Source: Flammeovirgaceae bacterium UBA976
GTDB lineage: Bacteria; Bacteroidota; Bacteroidia; Cytophagales; Cyclobacteriaceae
Assembly (NCBI GenBank): GCA_002292365.1
Contig: DBBU01000009.1
Span: 1 to 20,741 of the forward strand
Direction: 5' to 3'
Length of the DNA: 20,741 bases
Below are positions 1 through 7,264 of the stretch, piece after piece (positions within the stretch are counted from its first letter, which is position 1; each line of letters opens with the position of its first letter). Under the pieces are notes generated by a model. It ran no database searches. It was not told the origin of the DNA and saw only the letters and a list, made by a program, of their open reading frames with translations. Both the position numbers and the translations under genes were made by a program.

Positions 1-1
1 T

Positions 2-43
2 GACTCTAATGAAGTCAGAACTTTTAGAATAGTTAAGTTTTAA
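2..43 (+). CDS. Possible C-terminal tail of an upstream gene (partial)
   Basis: Frame 2 is open from the window edge and reads DSNEVRTFRIVKF before a TAA at 41-43. The stop lies 3 bases before the GTG start of the next gene, a spacing typical of operons, and the residues look like an ordinary soluble C-terminus. Only 13 residues are visible, so no family can be named and the reading could be chance. Confidence 0.3.
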   Translation, partial: DSNEVRTFRIVKF

Positions 44-46
44 TAG

Positions 47-808
47 GTGAATCTCACAGACCTTAAGTATTTTTTGGATGAGAAAGTTGCCTATTACAAT
101 ACGCCTGACTTTATTACTGAAGATCCCATTAGTATACCCCATGAATATTCAAAGCGACAAGATATTGAGATCGCTGGCTTATTTTCTGCCGTTTTTTCCT
201 GGGGATTGCGAAAGACCATCATAAAAAAATGCCATGAATTGTTTGAGCTCATGAACAATGATCCCTATGATTTCATTATGAATCATTCCTCCGATGATTT
301 AAAACCTTTTTTAAAATTCAAGCACCGTACATTTAATGCCACAGATACCCTTTATTTTATATATTGGTTACGATGGTATTACGGAAAAGAGGAAAGTTTA
401 GAGACCGCCTTTATTTATAAAAACTCAGGTATGAAAGCGGCGCTCACCGGTTTCCATCATTTGTTTTTTTCTTTGCCTGAAGCACCTCATCGTTCACGCA
501 AGCACATCTCTACGCCTGAAAGAAATTCTGCTTGTAAGCGATTGAATATGTTTCTTAGATGGATGGTACGTGAAGATGATCAGGGAGTAGATTTTGGGTT
601 ATGGAAAAAACTAAAGCCTGCGCATTTAATTTGTCCTTGTGATTTACATGTCGATCGCATTGCCCGTAAGCTTAAACTGATTACTAGAAAACAAACCGAT
701 TGGCATACGGCTATTGAACTCACTGAAAATCTCAAAAAAATAGACCCTATCGATCCTGTCAAATATGATTTCGCCCTTTTTGGCTTGGGAGTTATAGAAA
801 AGTTCTAG
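47..808 (+). CDS. TIGR02757 family protein (DUF2400)
   Basis: 253 residues, the usual length for TIGR02757/DUF2400, a family widespread in Bacteroidota with no settled function. The family-typical opening (DEKVAYYNTPDF, then DPISIPHEYSKRQDIEIAG) is present at residues 11-43, which fixes the GTG at 47 as start. The C-terminal part contains CPCDLHVDRIARKLKL (196-211) followed by a helix and PVKYDFALFGLGV (237-249). This pattern resembles the conserved Asp-x-His region and following helices of the HhH-GPD DNA glycosylases (endonuclease III type), with Asp199 in the place of their catalytic aspartate. A glycosylase-like fold is my inference, and no clear helix-hairpin-helix glycine motif is seen before it. 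The gene converges on pyrE with a 3-bp gap. Family assignment is firm, function is not. Confidence 0.9.
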   Translation: MNLTDLKYFLDEKVAYYNTPDFITEDPISIPHEYSKRQDIEIAGLFSAVFSWGLRKTIIKKCHELFELMNNDPYDFIMNHSSDDLKPFLKFKHRTFNATDTLYFIYWLRWYYGKEESLETAFIYKNSGMKAALTGFHHLFFSLPEAPHRSRKHISTPERNSACKRLNMFLRWMVREDDQGVDFGLWKKLKPAHLICPCDLHVDRIARKLKLITRKQTDWHTAIELTENLKKIDPIDPVKYDFALFGLGVIEKF

Positions 809-811
809 CTA

Positions 812-1462
812 TTATTTACCCCAAGTTTCAGGGGAGGTCCGCCACATTTGTAGCGTTGCCGCATCGGAAGAATCTATAAAACCTCTTGCAATAGCCAGAT
901 CGATCAACAAGCTATATTCACTGAGATAAACGAGTTCCACTGACTTATCGATGAAATTTTGATGTGCAATGGGAAAGCCATAATTAAATATAGCCGTCAT
1001 ACCCAATACTTCTATGTTTTGGCAACGCAAAGCATCTACTGCCGCTAAAGAACTGCCGCCGCTGGAAATTAAGTCTTCTAACACTACTACTTTTTGGCCT
1101 TCAGAAAAGGCTCCTTCTATTTGATTGGTACGACCGTGAGATTTTGAACTTGAACGAACGTAAATGAAGGGTAATTCTAATTCATCTGCTAACAATGCTC
1201 CTTGGGGAATACCCGCAGTCGCAACTCCTGCAATGGCCTCAGCAGTAGGATAATGTTCCTTCATCAGATCACAAAAGGCCAACTTGATGTTATTTCTCAC
1301 CTCTGGAAAAGATAAGCTGAGCCGATTATCACAATAGATAGGTGATTTCCAGCCTGATGCCCATGTAAAAGGCGCGTGAGGTTGTAATTTTATGGCCTTG
1401 ATTTCTAATAATTGACGTGCAATGGTTAAGCCTAATTTTTCTTTAAAGCAGTGGTAACGCAT
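812..1462 (-). CDS. pyrE: Orotate phosphoribosyltransferase
   Basis: Transfers the phosphoribosyl group of PRPP to orotate, giving OMP, the penultimate step of cytosolic UMP synthesis. 216 residues, normal length. Visible signatures are ASGWKSPIYCDNR (35-47, substrate region), the flexible-loop segment SSSKSHGRTNQIEG (104-117) and the PRPP-binding motif VVVLEDLISSGGSS (125-138), all intact. The loop is a little unusual in reading SSSKSHGRT where KPKxHGxx is common. ATG start; no Shine-Dalgarno sequence is seen upstream, as expected in Bacteroidota. The gene is transcribed away from the Nudix gene at 1551, so 1463-1550 is a divergent promoter region. No other pyrimidine gene is in the window. 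Confidence 0.96.
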   Translation of the reverse strand: MRYHCFKEKLGLTIARQLLEIKAIKLQPHAPFTWASGWKSPIYCDNRLSLSFPEVRNNIKLAFCDLMKEHYPTAEAIAGVATAGIPQGALLADELELPFIYVRSSSKSHGRTNQIEGAFSEGQKVVVLEDLISSGGSSLAAVDALRCQNIEVLGMTAIFNYGFPIAHQNFIDKSVELVYLSEYSLLIDLAIARGFIDSSDAATLQMWRTSPETWGK

Positions 1463-1550
1463 TTGATGATATTAATATTTTATGATCATATTATGTTGCA
1501 AATGTGCTAGGATAAAAGCATAATTACATAATTATTGATAGATAATATTA

Positions 1551-2234
1551 ATGAAAATTTTTATTAACGACATACCGGTATATTTAATCGGGCCTGAAGA
1601 GCTGAATGAAGCAGCATTTTATGGGGTTGTTTTGGATTCTAAATTTCAGAAAATCACCACAAGAGTATTTATTGATGATGTATTGATCACTCATGCAACT
1701 CCCATTCAAGTTGAGGAATTGTTTCAGTTGATGACAGATAAAGCCTTAAAAAAAGTGGATTCAATAACGATTTCTTCCAAGCATAAAAAAGATTTAACTC
1801 AATACATAAAAACAAAGTTTAAAGTCATTCGGGCCGCAGGTGGTGTGGTTGACAAAGAGGGTAAAACTTTGTTGATCCATCGGAATGGACTTTGGGACCT
1901 ACCCAAGGGTAAGATGGAAAGGAATGAAGACATCCGATCATGTGCTTTGCGTGAAGTTGAAGAAGAAACAGGGGTAAAGGTGTCTGTCCAAAAAAAAATT
2001 TGCCATACGTGGCACACCTATACAAAAAATAAAAAATATATTCTTAAAAAAACATACTGGTATCAAATGGAATGCTTGGATGACTTACAAATAGGTCCAC
2101 AGATTGAGGAAGGGATTGATGATGTGAAATGGATGACATTGAGTCAGGTACGAGCTTCGCTGTACGATTCCTATCGAACCATCCGTGTGGTGATGCAGGA
2201 ATATCACAAGCTGTTGAAAAAGCAAAGTTTATAG
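1551..2234 (+). CDS. Nudix hydrolase with an extra N-terminal domain
   Basis: 227 residues in two parts. Residues 96-220 are a Nudix domain with a perfect Nudix box: G120, E126, R134-E135, E138-E139, G141 fit G-x5-E-x7-REUxEExGU, so metal-dependent hydrolysis of a nucleoside-diphosphate-linked compound is expected. The substrate cannot be read from the sequence. Residues 1-90 form a separate alpha-beta segment (MKIFINDIPVYL, later DALITHATPIQ-like strands and helices) that I do not recognise. The gene is convergent with coaD and their coding ends overlap by 6 bases (2229-2234). It lies between pyrE and coaD, an arrangement I associate with Bacteroidota genomes. Nudix assignment is firm, role unknown. 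Confidence 0.9.
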   Translation: MKIFINDIPVYLIGPEELNEAAFYGVVLDSKFQKITTRVFIDDVLITHATPIQVEELFQLMTDKALKKVDSITISSKHKKDLTQYIKTKFKVIRAAGGVVDKEGKTLLIHRNGLWDLPKGKMERNEDIRSCALREVEEETGVKVSVQKKICHTWHTYTKNKKYILKKTYWYQMECLDDLQIGPQIEEGIDDVKWMTLSQVRASLYDSYRTIRVVMQEYHKLLKKQSL

Positions 2235-2681
2235 TTCGAAAGGAACAAAGACGGAGATATCTCCGCCATATTTATGTACTTCTCTGATGATCGAAGAGTT
2301 GATGTGGGCAAATTCGGGGGAGGTAATTAGAAAAACGGTCTCTAGGTCGAGGTTGAGATGTCTGTTTATTTGAGATATTGAATTTTCATATTCAAAGTCA
2401 GTTGTATTTCTTAATCCTCGGATCAAATATTGAGCATTCTTTTTTTTCGCTATTTGAGCAGTCAACTCATCATAAACTAATACCTCAACATTGGGGTTAC
2501 CTTGGAAGTAATTTTCGATTGAAGCTTTAGTTTTTAAAACATCAAAATAGCGTTTTTTTTTTGAATTATGCCCTATCGCAATAATGATCTTCGGGAATAA
2601 TTTCAATGATCGCTTCACAACATCAAGATGACCTTTTGTAAATGGATCAAAGGACCCTGGGAATAAGGCAATCTTCTCCAC
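2229..2681 (-). CDS. coaD: Phosphopantetheine adenylyltransferase
   Basis: Adenylates 4'-phosphopantetheine to dephospho-CoA, the fourth step of coenzyme A synthesis, as a soluble hexameric enzyme in known family members. 150 residues, about normal. The nucleotidyltransferase signature is intact: PGSFDPFTKGH (8-18, TxGH motif with His18), IRGLRNTTDFEYE (87-99) and the ISSTxxRE-like INSSIIRE (127-134). The start is a GTG at 2679-2681, giving the canonical N-terminus MEKIALFPGSFDP. It follows the DUF3822 gene with 2 bases between stop and start, so co-transcription and coupling are likely. Confidence 0.97.
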   Translation of the reverse strand: MEKIALFPGSFDPFTKGHLDVVKRSLKLFPKIIIAIGHNSKKKRYFDVLKTKASIENYFQGNPNVEVLVYDELTAQIAKKKNAQYLIRGLRNTTDFEYENSISQINRHLNLDLETVFLITSPEFAHINSSIIREVHKYGGDISVFVPFEL

Positions 2682-2683
2682 TA

Positions 2684-3568
2684 CTAGCTGAGAGGAATAT
2701 TGAAAAGATCAAAAAACTGATGTTCAGGGATCTCATCAAAATCATAGCTAAAAGTGAGCGCAGAGGGTCTCTTACCAAAAGAAATATTTCTTACGTATTT
2801 CCTAAGAAGTGTGATGAACTTTGAGTTTGCATCAATATTTCCCCAAAAAGTAATGTTTGTTTCATTTTGTTTTAAACCCAGTTCTTGGAATAAAAGCATG
2901 ATGTATCTTAAACCATCTTCATTTTTTTTGATGGCAAATTGATTATAATAATGTAGACTCTTGTTTTTAAATATAACGATATGGAAGATACCTCGATCTA
3001 CGTTCACCAGCATTTCTCTTTCTCGGGAGGCTCGATCTACTGTGGTTATGCCTTGAATAAATGTACTTCCTTGATGTAAAACCTTAAGTTCAATGGATTG
3101 ATAAAAAGATTTGATTAATTTCATTAATCTCAAGTCACCCGTAAAAACATTAACAAGACCTAACGATTGGTGCGCACAATGGTGTACCGTCTCAATAACG
3201 GGATTGATAACATTGCTGACCTCTAGAAAGTCAAGATCCGTATTTTCAGCATGGATGTTTTCAGGTACCAGGGTGAATTTATGAGTTTTGAAGGAGACCA
3301 CGACCTCCTTCCAAAAGCCGGCTGAAAGGACTTCATTGTTTTTAAAAATATCAGCGATTGCTTGGACGCGTGTATTAACAGTTTTGACGTTTTCAAAAGA
3401 GTAAGACTCAAATAATATAACTTTTTTGGACGCATTGGTTACACAGAACTGAAAATCTTTAACTCCTATTTGTAAAGAGAGCATATAATCATGCAGCTCG
3501 AGAATATCAAAAGATTTATCCTTTACCCGATGCAGCAACACGAAAGATTTTTGAGTATCTATTTCCAA
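2684..3568 (-). CDS. DUF3822 family protein
   Basis: About 294 residues. Assigned to DUF3822 from the N-terminal LSLQIGVKDFQFCV pattern, the C-terminal EHQFFDLFNIPLS, and its place immediately before coaD, a pairing characteristic of Bacteroidota. DUF3822 members are predicted to have an actin/ASKHA-like fold, but their role is not established. No signal peptide or membrane segment is seen. The longest frame starts with TTG at 3568, one base after the stop of the preceding gene (TAAgTTG); the next in-frame ATG (Met28) would cut into the first conserved strand, so I keep the TTG with moderate confidence. It sits in a minus-strand run of four genes ending in coaD. Confidence 0.8.
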   Translation of the reverse strand: MEIDTQKSFVLLHRVKDKSFDILELHDYMLSLQIGVKDFQFCVTNASKKVILFESYSFENVKTVNTRVQAIADIFKNNEVLSAGFWKEVVVSFKTHKFTLVPENIHAENTDLDFLEVSNVINPVIETVHHCAHQSLGLVNVFTGDLRLMKLIKSFYQSIELKVLHQGSTFIQGITTVDRASREREMLVNVDRGIFHIVIFKNKSLHYYNQFAIKKNEDGLRYIMLLFQELGLKQNETNITFWGNIDANSKFITLLRKYVRNISFGKRPSALTFSYDFDEIPEHQFFDLFNIPLS

Positions 3569-3569
3569 C

Positions 3570-4163
3570 TTATTCCCAGTTACCTGCAGTAGTAATATTT
3601 GTTCTAGAACCGAATCTTAGCGGTTTTTTAATGTTGATTTCGCTCTCTTCATCTCTATTGGGGTTGATGGGGGAGGGATTCCATACTTCCACGGAACTCA
3701 CCAATAAGTTTGCCTTTTTAATTTCATCCGCCCAAATAAGAAATTTGACTTTAGGCACAATGCCCGGTACATAGGGAAGTTCAGCTAGTTGGAAATTCGG
3801 ATATTTATGAGCACCATACAAAGAATCGATAACTTGTACTCTACCAAGGGTATCTATTTGAACTGAAGTACTGTCAGCACCATAATCAAGAGTAATGACC
3901 GTCTCTATACGTTCTGTGATGTAAAAGTAACCTGAGTCTACAAAATGTAGTAAACTATCCCAATTACTTGTATAGCGACCATGCACAGCCTTGTAGCCTA
4001 ATTCAGCCTCACGGATCAATTTGAGTTGATTTATAATGGCGGCCTCCATGGTCGCGATCCTTTTGGTCTCTTTTATGGTGGTGTTGATTGAATAGTAGAG
4101 ATAGTAAGCTAATCCTACTGAAGTTATGGCAAATACTGTTGTTAAGATTTTTATCCTTGACAT
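3570..4163 (-). CDS. Unknown membrane-anchored protein, pseudopilin-like N-terminus
   Basis: 197 residues from the ATG at 4161-4163; a longer version beginning with TTG at 4184 only adds MYKIIIV and is less likely. One hydrophobic segment (about residues 5-25) is followed by a long amphipathic helix carrying EAAIINQLKLIREAELGY and then VHGRYTSNWDSLLHF (60-74). This layout, a membrane helix running into a helix and then a Y-x-x-x-x-G-x-Y turn, recalls type IV pilins and pseudopilins, but there is no prepilin peptidase site (no G-F/M-x4-E before the helix). The remainder looks periplasmic and beta-rich. I do not recognise the family. The stop is one base from the DUF3822 start, so it is part of the coaD run. 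Confidence 0.75.
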   Translation of the reverse strand: MSRIKILTTVFAITSVGLAYYLYYSINTTIKETKRIATMEAAIINQLKLIREAELGYKAVHGRYTSNWDSLLHFVDSGYFYITERIETVITLDYGADSTSVQIDTLGRVQVIDSLYGAHKYPNFQLAELPYVPGIVPKVKFLIWADEIKKANLLVSSVEVWNPSPINPNRDEESEINIKKPLRFGSRTNITTAGNWE

Positions 4164-4222
4164 CACAATTATAATTTTATACAATTATAACAACTTTAAG
4201 CTTTCTTATAAACGGCAATGCC

Positions 4223-4705
4223 TCAAATATTTTTAAAAAAATAATATCCGCGTAATTTATCGATGTGAGCGGCATCAGAACATAACTGAAAAGCATTGTG
4301 CTTGTTGAGTTTATCAAGTTGATTCACTTGTTCAAAACTGAGGTAATTTGCTCGAGTGAGAATTTGCTTTTTTAATTCTGGGTCCCGACCTAATTTTAGA
4401 TACCCTCCGATCACACGTACGCTGAAAAATAATTCAAGGGCATGAACTTGCTTATCGAGATATTCGTTAGCAAAACAAAAATCCTCAACGACTATATCAA
4501 AATGAGTTTCTTCTTTAAACTCCCTGATCAATGCAGTTCTTGCATTTTCATTGGATTCAATCCCTCCGCCAGGTGGTGACCATAAAAAACCTTTCTTTCC
4601 AATGCCTTCATGTTTGAGCAATAATATGCCTTGGTCTGTCAAATGTAATCCGCAAACGCGGACACGAACTTGTAAAGAACTCGTTTTTTTGAAATCAAAA
4701 TCCAT
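4223..4705 (-). CDS. Nudix hydrolase with a variant Nudix box
   Basis: 160 residues, a single Nudix domain. Strand LQVRVRVCGLHLTDQGILLL leads to WSPPGGGIE (42-50) and the Nudix box G47, E53, R61-E62, E65-E66. All metal-binding glutamates are present, but the final glycine of the box is His68 (EETHF instead of EExGU). The WxxPGG stretch is typical of Nudix enzymes acting on small nucleotides, though substrate cannot be assigned. ATG start. It is the first gene of the minus-strand run toward coaD, with a 59-bp gap to the re-called start of the next gene, and is divergent from the DUF1573 gene at 4770. Confidence 0.9.
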   Translation of the reverse strand: MDFDFKKTSSLQVRVRVCGLHLTDQGILLLKHEGIGKKGFLWSPPGGGIESNENARTALIREFKEETHFDIVVEDFCFANEYLDKQVHALELFFSVRVIGGYLKLGRDPELKKQILTRANYLSFEQVNQLDKLNKHNAFQLCSDAAHIDKLRGYYFFKNI

Positions 4706-4769
4706 AACCTTGTAAAATTGTTCAATGATTTTGATAAATTTACAGTGACTAAAGTTTTAAATAAAATAT

Positions 4770-5183
4770 ATGTTAGTTAAGAAGTTCTATTGCTCAATTT
4801 TATTTGTTTTGATTGTCGGTACTTTGTTTGCCCAAGAACCAGCAGTTTTTGAAGAACCTAAAAATGGACCTAAGATCGTATTTTCTGAGGATAGGCATGA
4901 ATTTGGGGATATCATTCAAGGAGACGTCATCGAACATGTTTTTGAATTTACCAACAGCGGGAATGCACCCTTAGTGTTACAAGATGTAAAAACCACTTGT
5001 GGTTGTACCGTTCCCGAATGGCCTCGATCGCCATTAGCTCCTGGAGCCACCGCCGAATTGAAGGTCAAATTCAATAGTGCAGGGAAGATAGGTATTCAAA
5101 ATAAAGTCATTACAGTGATTTCAAATGCCACAAATCAAACTTCAAGAGTCATGATTGTAACCAATGTGAACCCTAAATCTTAA
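4770..5183 (+). CDS. Secreted DUF1573 protein
   Basis: 137 residues. An N-terminal signal peptide (KK, then a hydrophobic core to about residue 20, likely cleaved near FAQEP) is followed by a DUF1573 domain at about 37-125. The hallmarks are RHEFGDIIQGD, FEFTNSGNAPLVL, the TTCGCT motif (C77 and C79) and PGATAELKVKFN. DUF1573 is an immunoglobulin-like beta domain common in exported Bacteroidota proteins; its molecular role is not established. The protein should be periplasmic or outer-membrane associated. It stands alone on this strand and converges on the DUF423 gene. Confidence 0.92.
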   Translation: MLVKKFYCSILFVLIVGTLFAQEPAVFEEPKNGPKIVFSEDRHEFGDIIQGDVIEHVFEFTNSGNAPLVLQDVKTTCGCTVPEWPRSPLAPGATAELKVKFNSAGKIGIQNKVITVISNATNQTSRVMIVTNVNPKS

Positions 5184-5198
5184 GTAATAACTAGATAC

Positions 5199-5219
5199 CT
5201 TATTTAATGTTTAAATAAG
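5199..5219. terminator. AT-rich hairpin between convergent genes
   Basis: Perfect 9-bp inverted repeat CTTATTTAA-TGT-TTAAATAAG, lying between the DUF1573 stop and the end of the DUF423 gene and containing the latter's stop codon. With no G-C core it is weak; it may act as a bidirectional terminator, or be chance in AT-rich DNA. Confidence 0.35.
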
Positions 5220-5562
5220 CACTTCTAGCAAACAGGATCCACCCTATCACGAAACAGATTCCCCCAATAGGAGCCAGTGCTCCTAGGGAGATGATATTCG
5301 TTATAGAGAGTGCGACTAAAGACCCAGAAAAGAAAAAGATGCCTGACATAAAGAACAAGGCAATCAATTTTGATTTTTTTAAGGTGATACCTGATAGAAG
5401 TACTCCCAAAGCATGAAAGATCAAATAGTTGATAGCGGTATTAAACGTGCTTTCTCTACTGTTTTCGACGAGGAGGGGTTGTAATAAATGCGCACCAAAG
5501 GCTCCAAGAAGCACTGACATAGTGCACAATAAGGCTCCTAAAATAATGACCTGCTTATGCAT
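5200..5562 (-). CDS. DUF423 family small membrane protein
   Basis: 120 residues from the ATG at 5560-5562 (MHKQVIILGALL); a version five codons longer is possible but would overlap yggS further. Four hydrophobic segments are visible, the first containing LLGAFGAHLL, the typical DUF423 (YwdK/TMEM256-like) signature, and later FHALGVLL and GALAPIGG. The family is an integral membrane protein of unknown function. The start overlaps the end of yggS in the string ATGCATAA (8 bases), so the two genes are probably translated from one message. Confidence 0.9.
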   Translation of the reverse strand: MHKQVIILGALLCTMSVLLGAFGAHLLQPLLVENSRESTFNTAINYLIFHALGVLLSGITLKKSKLIALFFMSGIFFFSGSLVALSITNIISLGALAPIGGICFVIGWILFARSAYLNIK

Positions 5563-6223
5563 AATTTCGAGACCCAAATATGGCGCTGCCTATGCGGATC
5601 ATCGTACTGCCATGGGCCAAGGCTATTCTGTAATCTCCGCTCATGCCCATACTGAGTACCTTAAAGTTTTGATGATGGCGCTCCATTTGTTCATTGAGGC
5701 TTATTTTTAGTTCATGTAGTTGGGTAAATTCTTGGGCGATGAGGGTTGAATCTTCGGTGTAGGTAGCCATTCCCATTAAACCTATAATTTCAATATTTTC
5801 AAGATCTAACATGGGTAATTTCTTTGAAAGCTTGGTGACGTCTTCCATAGAAAAACCAAACTTTTCTGTCTCCTGAGCAATATGCACCTGAAGCAATATC
5901 TTGATTTTTCTGTTGTTTTTTTTGGCTTCTTTGTTTATTTCTCGCAGGAGTTTTTCCGAATCCACTGAGTGGATTAAATCGACAAAGGGAGCGATGTATT
6001 TAACTTTATTCCTTTGCAGGTGCCCAATCATATGCCATCGAATGTCTTTTGGGAGGCGCTCGTATTTACCGACCAATTCTTGTACTTTATTCTCTCCAAA
6101 ATCTCTTTGTCCAACCTCTTCATAAAGTTTTTGGATCATTTCATCAGGTTTGGTCTTGGATACGGCGACCAAGGTGGCACCGAATGGAGCAAGTTCCTCT
6201 AAATATTTAGTTATTGTTGACAT
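5555..6223 (-). CDS. YggS-family pyridoxal phosphate homeostasis protein
   Basis: 222 residues, a single-domain PLP-binding barrel of the YggS/PLPBP/alanine racemase N-terminal type. Lys23 in LVAVSKTKP is the PLP lysine. Other conserved blocks are FGENKVQEL, IRWHMIGHLQRNK, IHSVDS, GLMGMAT and the phosphate-binding C-terminus LSMGMSGDYRIALAHGST followed by IRIGSAIFG. Known members buffer intracellular PLP and influence amino-acid pools, with no enzymatic activity shown. ATG start. It heads a two-gene unit with the DUF423 gene and is divergent from the secreted-protein gene at 6341. Confidence 0.95.
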   Translation of the reverse strand: MSTITKYLEELAPFGATLVAVSKTKPDEMIQKLYEEVGQRDFGENKVQELVGKYERLPKDIRWHMIGHLQRNKVKYIAPFVDLIHSVDSEKLLREINKEAKKNNRKIKILLQVHIAQETEKFGFSMEDVTKLSKKLPMLDLENIEIIGLMGMATYTEDSTLIAQEFTQLHELKISLNEQMERHHQNFKVLSMGMSGDYRIALAHGSTMIRIGSAIFGSRNYA

Positions 6224-6340
6224 ACGTTTTTTTACAGTAATGCAAATTTGGGCTATTCTAATAGATAAAAAAAATAATATTTATTGCATCGATTTTCAAT
6301 TAATTTAATAACTTGAAATTGAAACCAAACATAAAATACC

Positions 6341-7078
6341 ATGAAACAAATAATTTTTGCATTAATAACTACGCTAATATTAACCACGGCGCAATCACAA
6401 GTTATTCAATCTCGGCGCTTGGACGTTGATCCTGAAGATGTAGCTAAATTTGAGGCTGCAGTAGCTAAGAAAAATCAGCTATATAATAGCAAAGATGACC
6501 AGCCTAGGTGGGTAACTTTTCAAATTTTGACAGGTCCAAATGCTTATAACTATGTCAGAATGCAAATTGCTGAATCATTGGCTGAATTTGATGAAGTGGA
6601 TCAAGAAGGTAATGATTTTTGGCAAAAAACCGTAGGTCCTCTACATACCTCCGTAGGGAATAGAATTTGGTGGGCAAATGCTGAGATGACATATAACCCT
6701 AAAGTGCAAAATAAGTTCAATCATAGAAGAATAATATATTATAATGTTAAGGATGAGGGATTAGATGACTTTTGGAGATACCGCGAAAGAGCAAAAAAGA
6801 CATGGACTGAAATGGGTATGGAAAATAGAGTCGGTGTGATGAACTGTATGTCTGGATGTGATGGGAATTGGGTTCAAGTGAGATTTCATCATAAGGACTT
6901 CACCAGTGAAGCGCAATCTTGGGAGAAAATGCCAGATTTTGCAAAAAAGTACAATGAGATATTTGGGGAAGGTTCTCTTGAGGAAGATCAAGATCGGCTT
7001 AGGGCTTCTTTAATGCCAGATGGCCGTAGGATACGTCATCACAAGAGATTACCAGAACTTAGTTCGGCATGGAGATAG
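6341..7078 (+). CDS. Secreted protein of unknown function, two similar alpha-beta halves
   Basis: 245 residues with a clear signal peptide (MKQIIFALITTLILTTAQSQ, probable cut near residue 20). The mature part seems to hold two halves, about 22-115 and 128-225, each with a strand, a helix rich in charged residues, two further strands and a second helix: for example QSRRLDVDPEDVAKFEAAV then WVTFQILTG then VRMQIAE, against RRIIYYNVKDEGLDDFW then GVMNCMSGC then WVQVRFHH. That order fits a duplicated ferredoxin-like or dimeric alpha-beta barrel fold, which is inference. C169 and C173 (NCMSGC) could form a disulfide or bind metal. No family recognised. The gene is alone and closed by a strong terminator. 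Confidence 0.85.
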   Translation: MKQIIFALITTLILTTAQSQVIQSRRLDVDPEDVAKFEAAVAKKNQLYNSKDDQPRWVTFQILTGPNAYNYVRMQIAESLAEFDEVDQEGNDFWQKTVGPLHTSVGNRIWWANAEMTYNPKVQNKFNHRRIIYYNVKDEGLDDFWRYRERAKKTWTEMGMENRVGVMNCMSGCDGNWVQVRFHHKDFTSEAQSWEKMPDFAKKYNEIFGEGSLEEDQDRLRASLMPDGRRIRHHKRLPELSSAWR

Positions 7079-7091
7079 TTATTCCTTAAAG

Positions 7092-7130
7092 TCATAAAAA
7101 AAGGCCCTTCTTAGAGGCCTTTTTTTATGA
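7092..7130. terminator. Strong intrinsic terminator, symmetric
   Basis: A 15-bp perfect inverted repeat (7092-7106 with 7116-7130) around a 9-base loop, of the form A7-GGCC-loop-GGCC-T7 flanked by TCAT/ATGA. It begins 14 bases after the stop of the 6341 gene. The A-run and T-run make it able to end transcription in both directions; only the plus-strand gene obviously uses it. Confidence 0.92.
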
Positions 7131-7264
7131 TACTCAATACCTTTTTATCGAAAAAAACACCCTTATATCGTCAGGTTGTCTTTTTGATATTCGCTGAAAT
7201 AAGTTGTATTAGGTTATTCATCCTTCTAAACAGTTTATTAGTGATTAGATCTTATTTTTACATT

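Noticed and set aside
4735..4742. TAAATTTA as a possible -7 box for the DUF1573 gene.
   Set aside because: No TTG at 19-20 bases upstream and one mismatch in the box; too weak to list.
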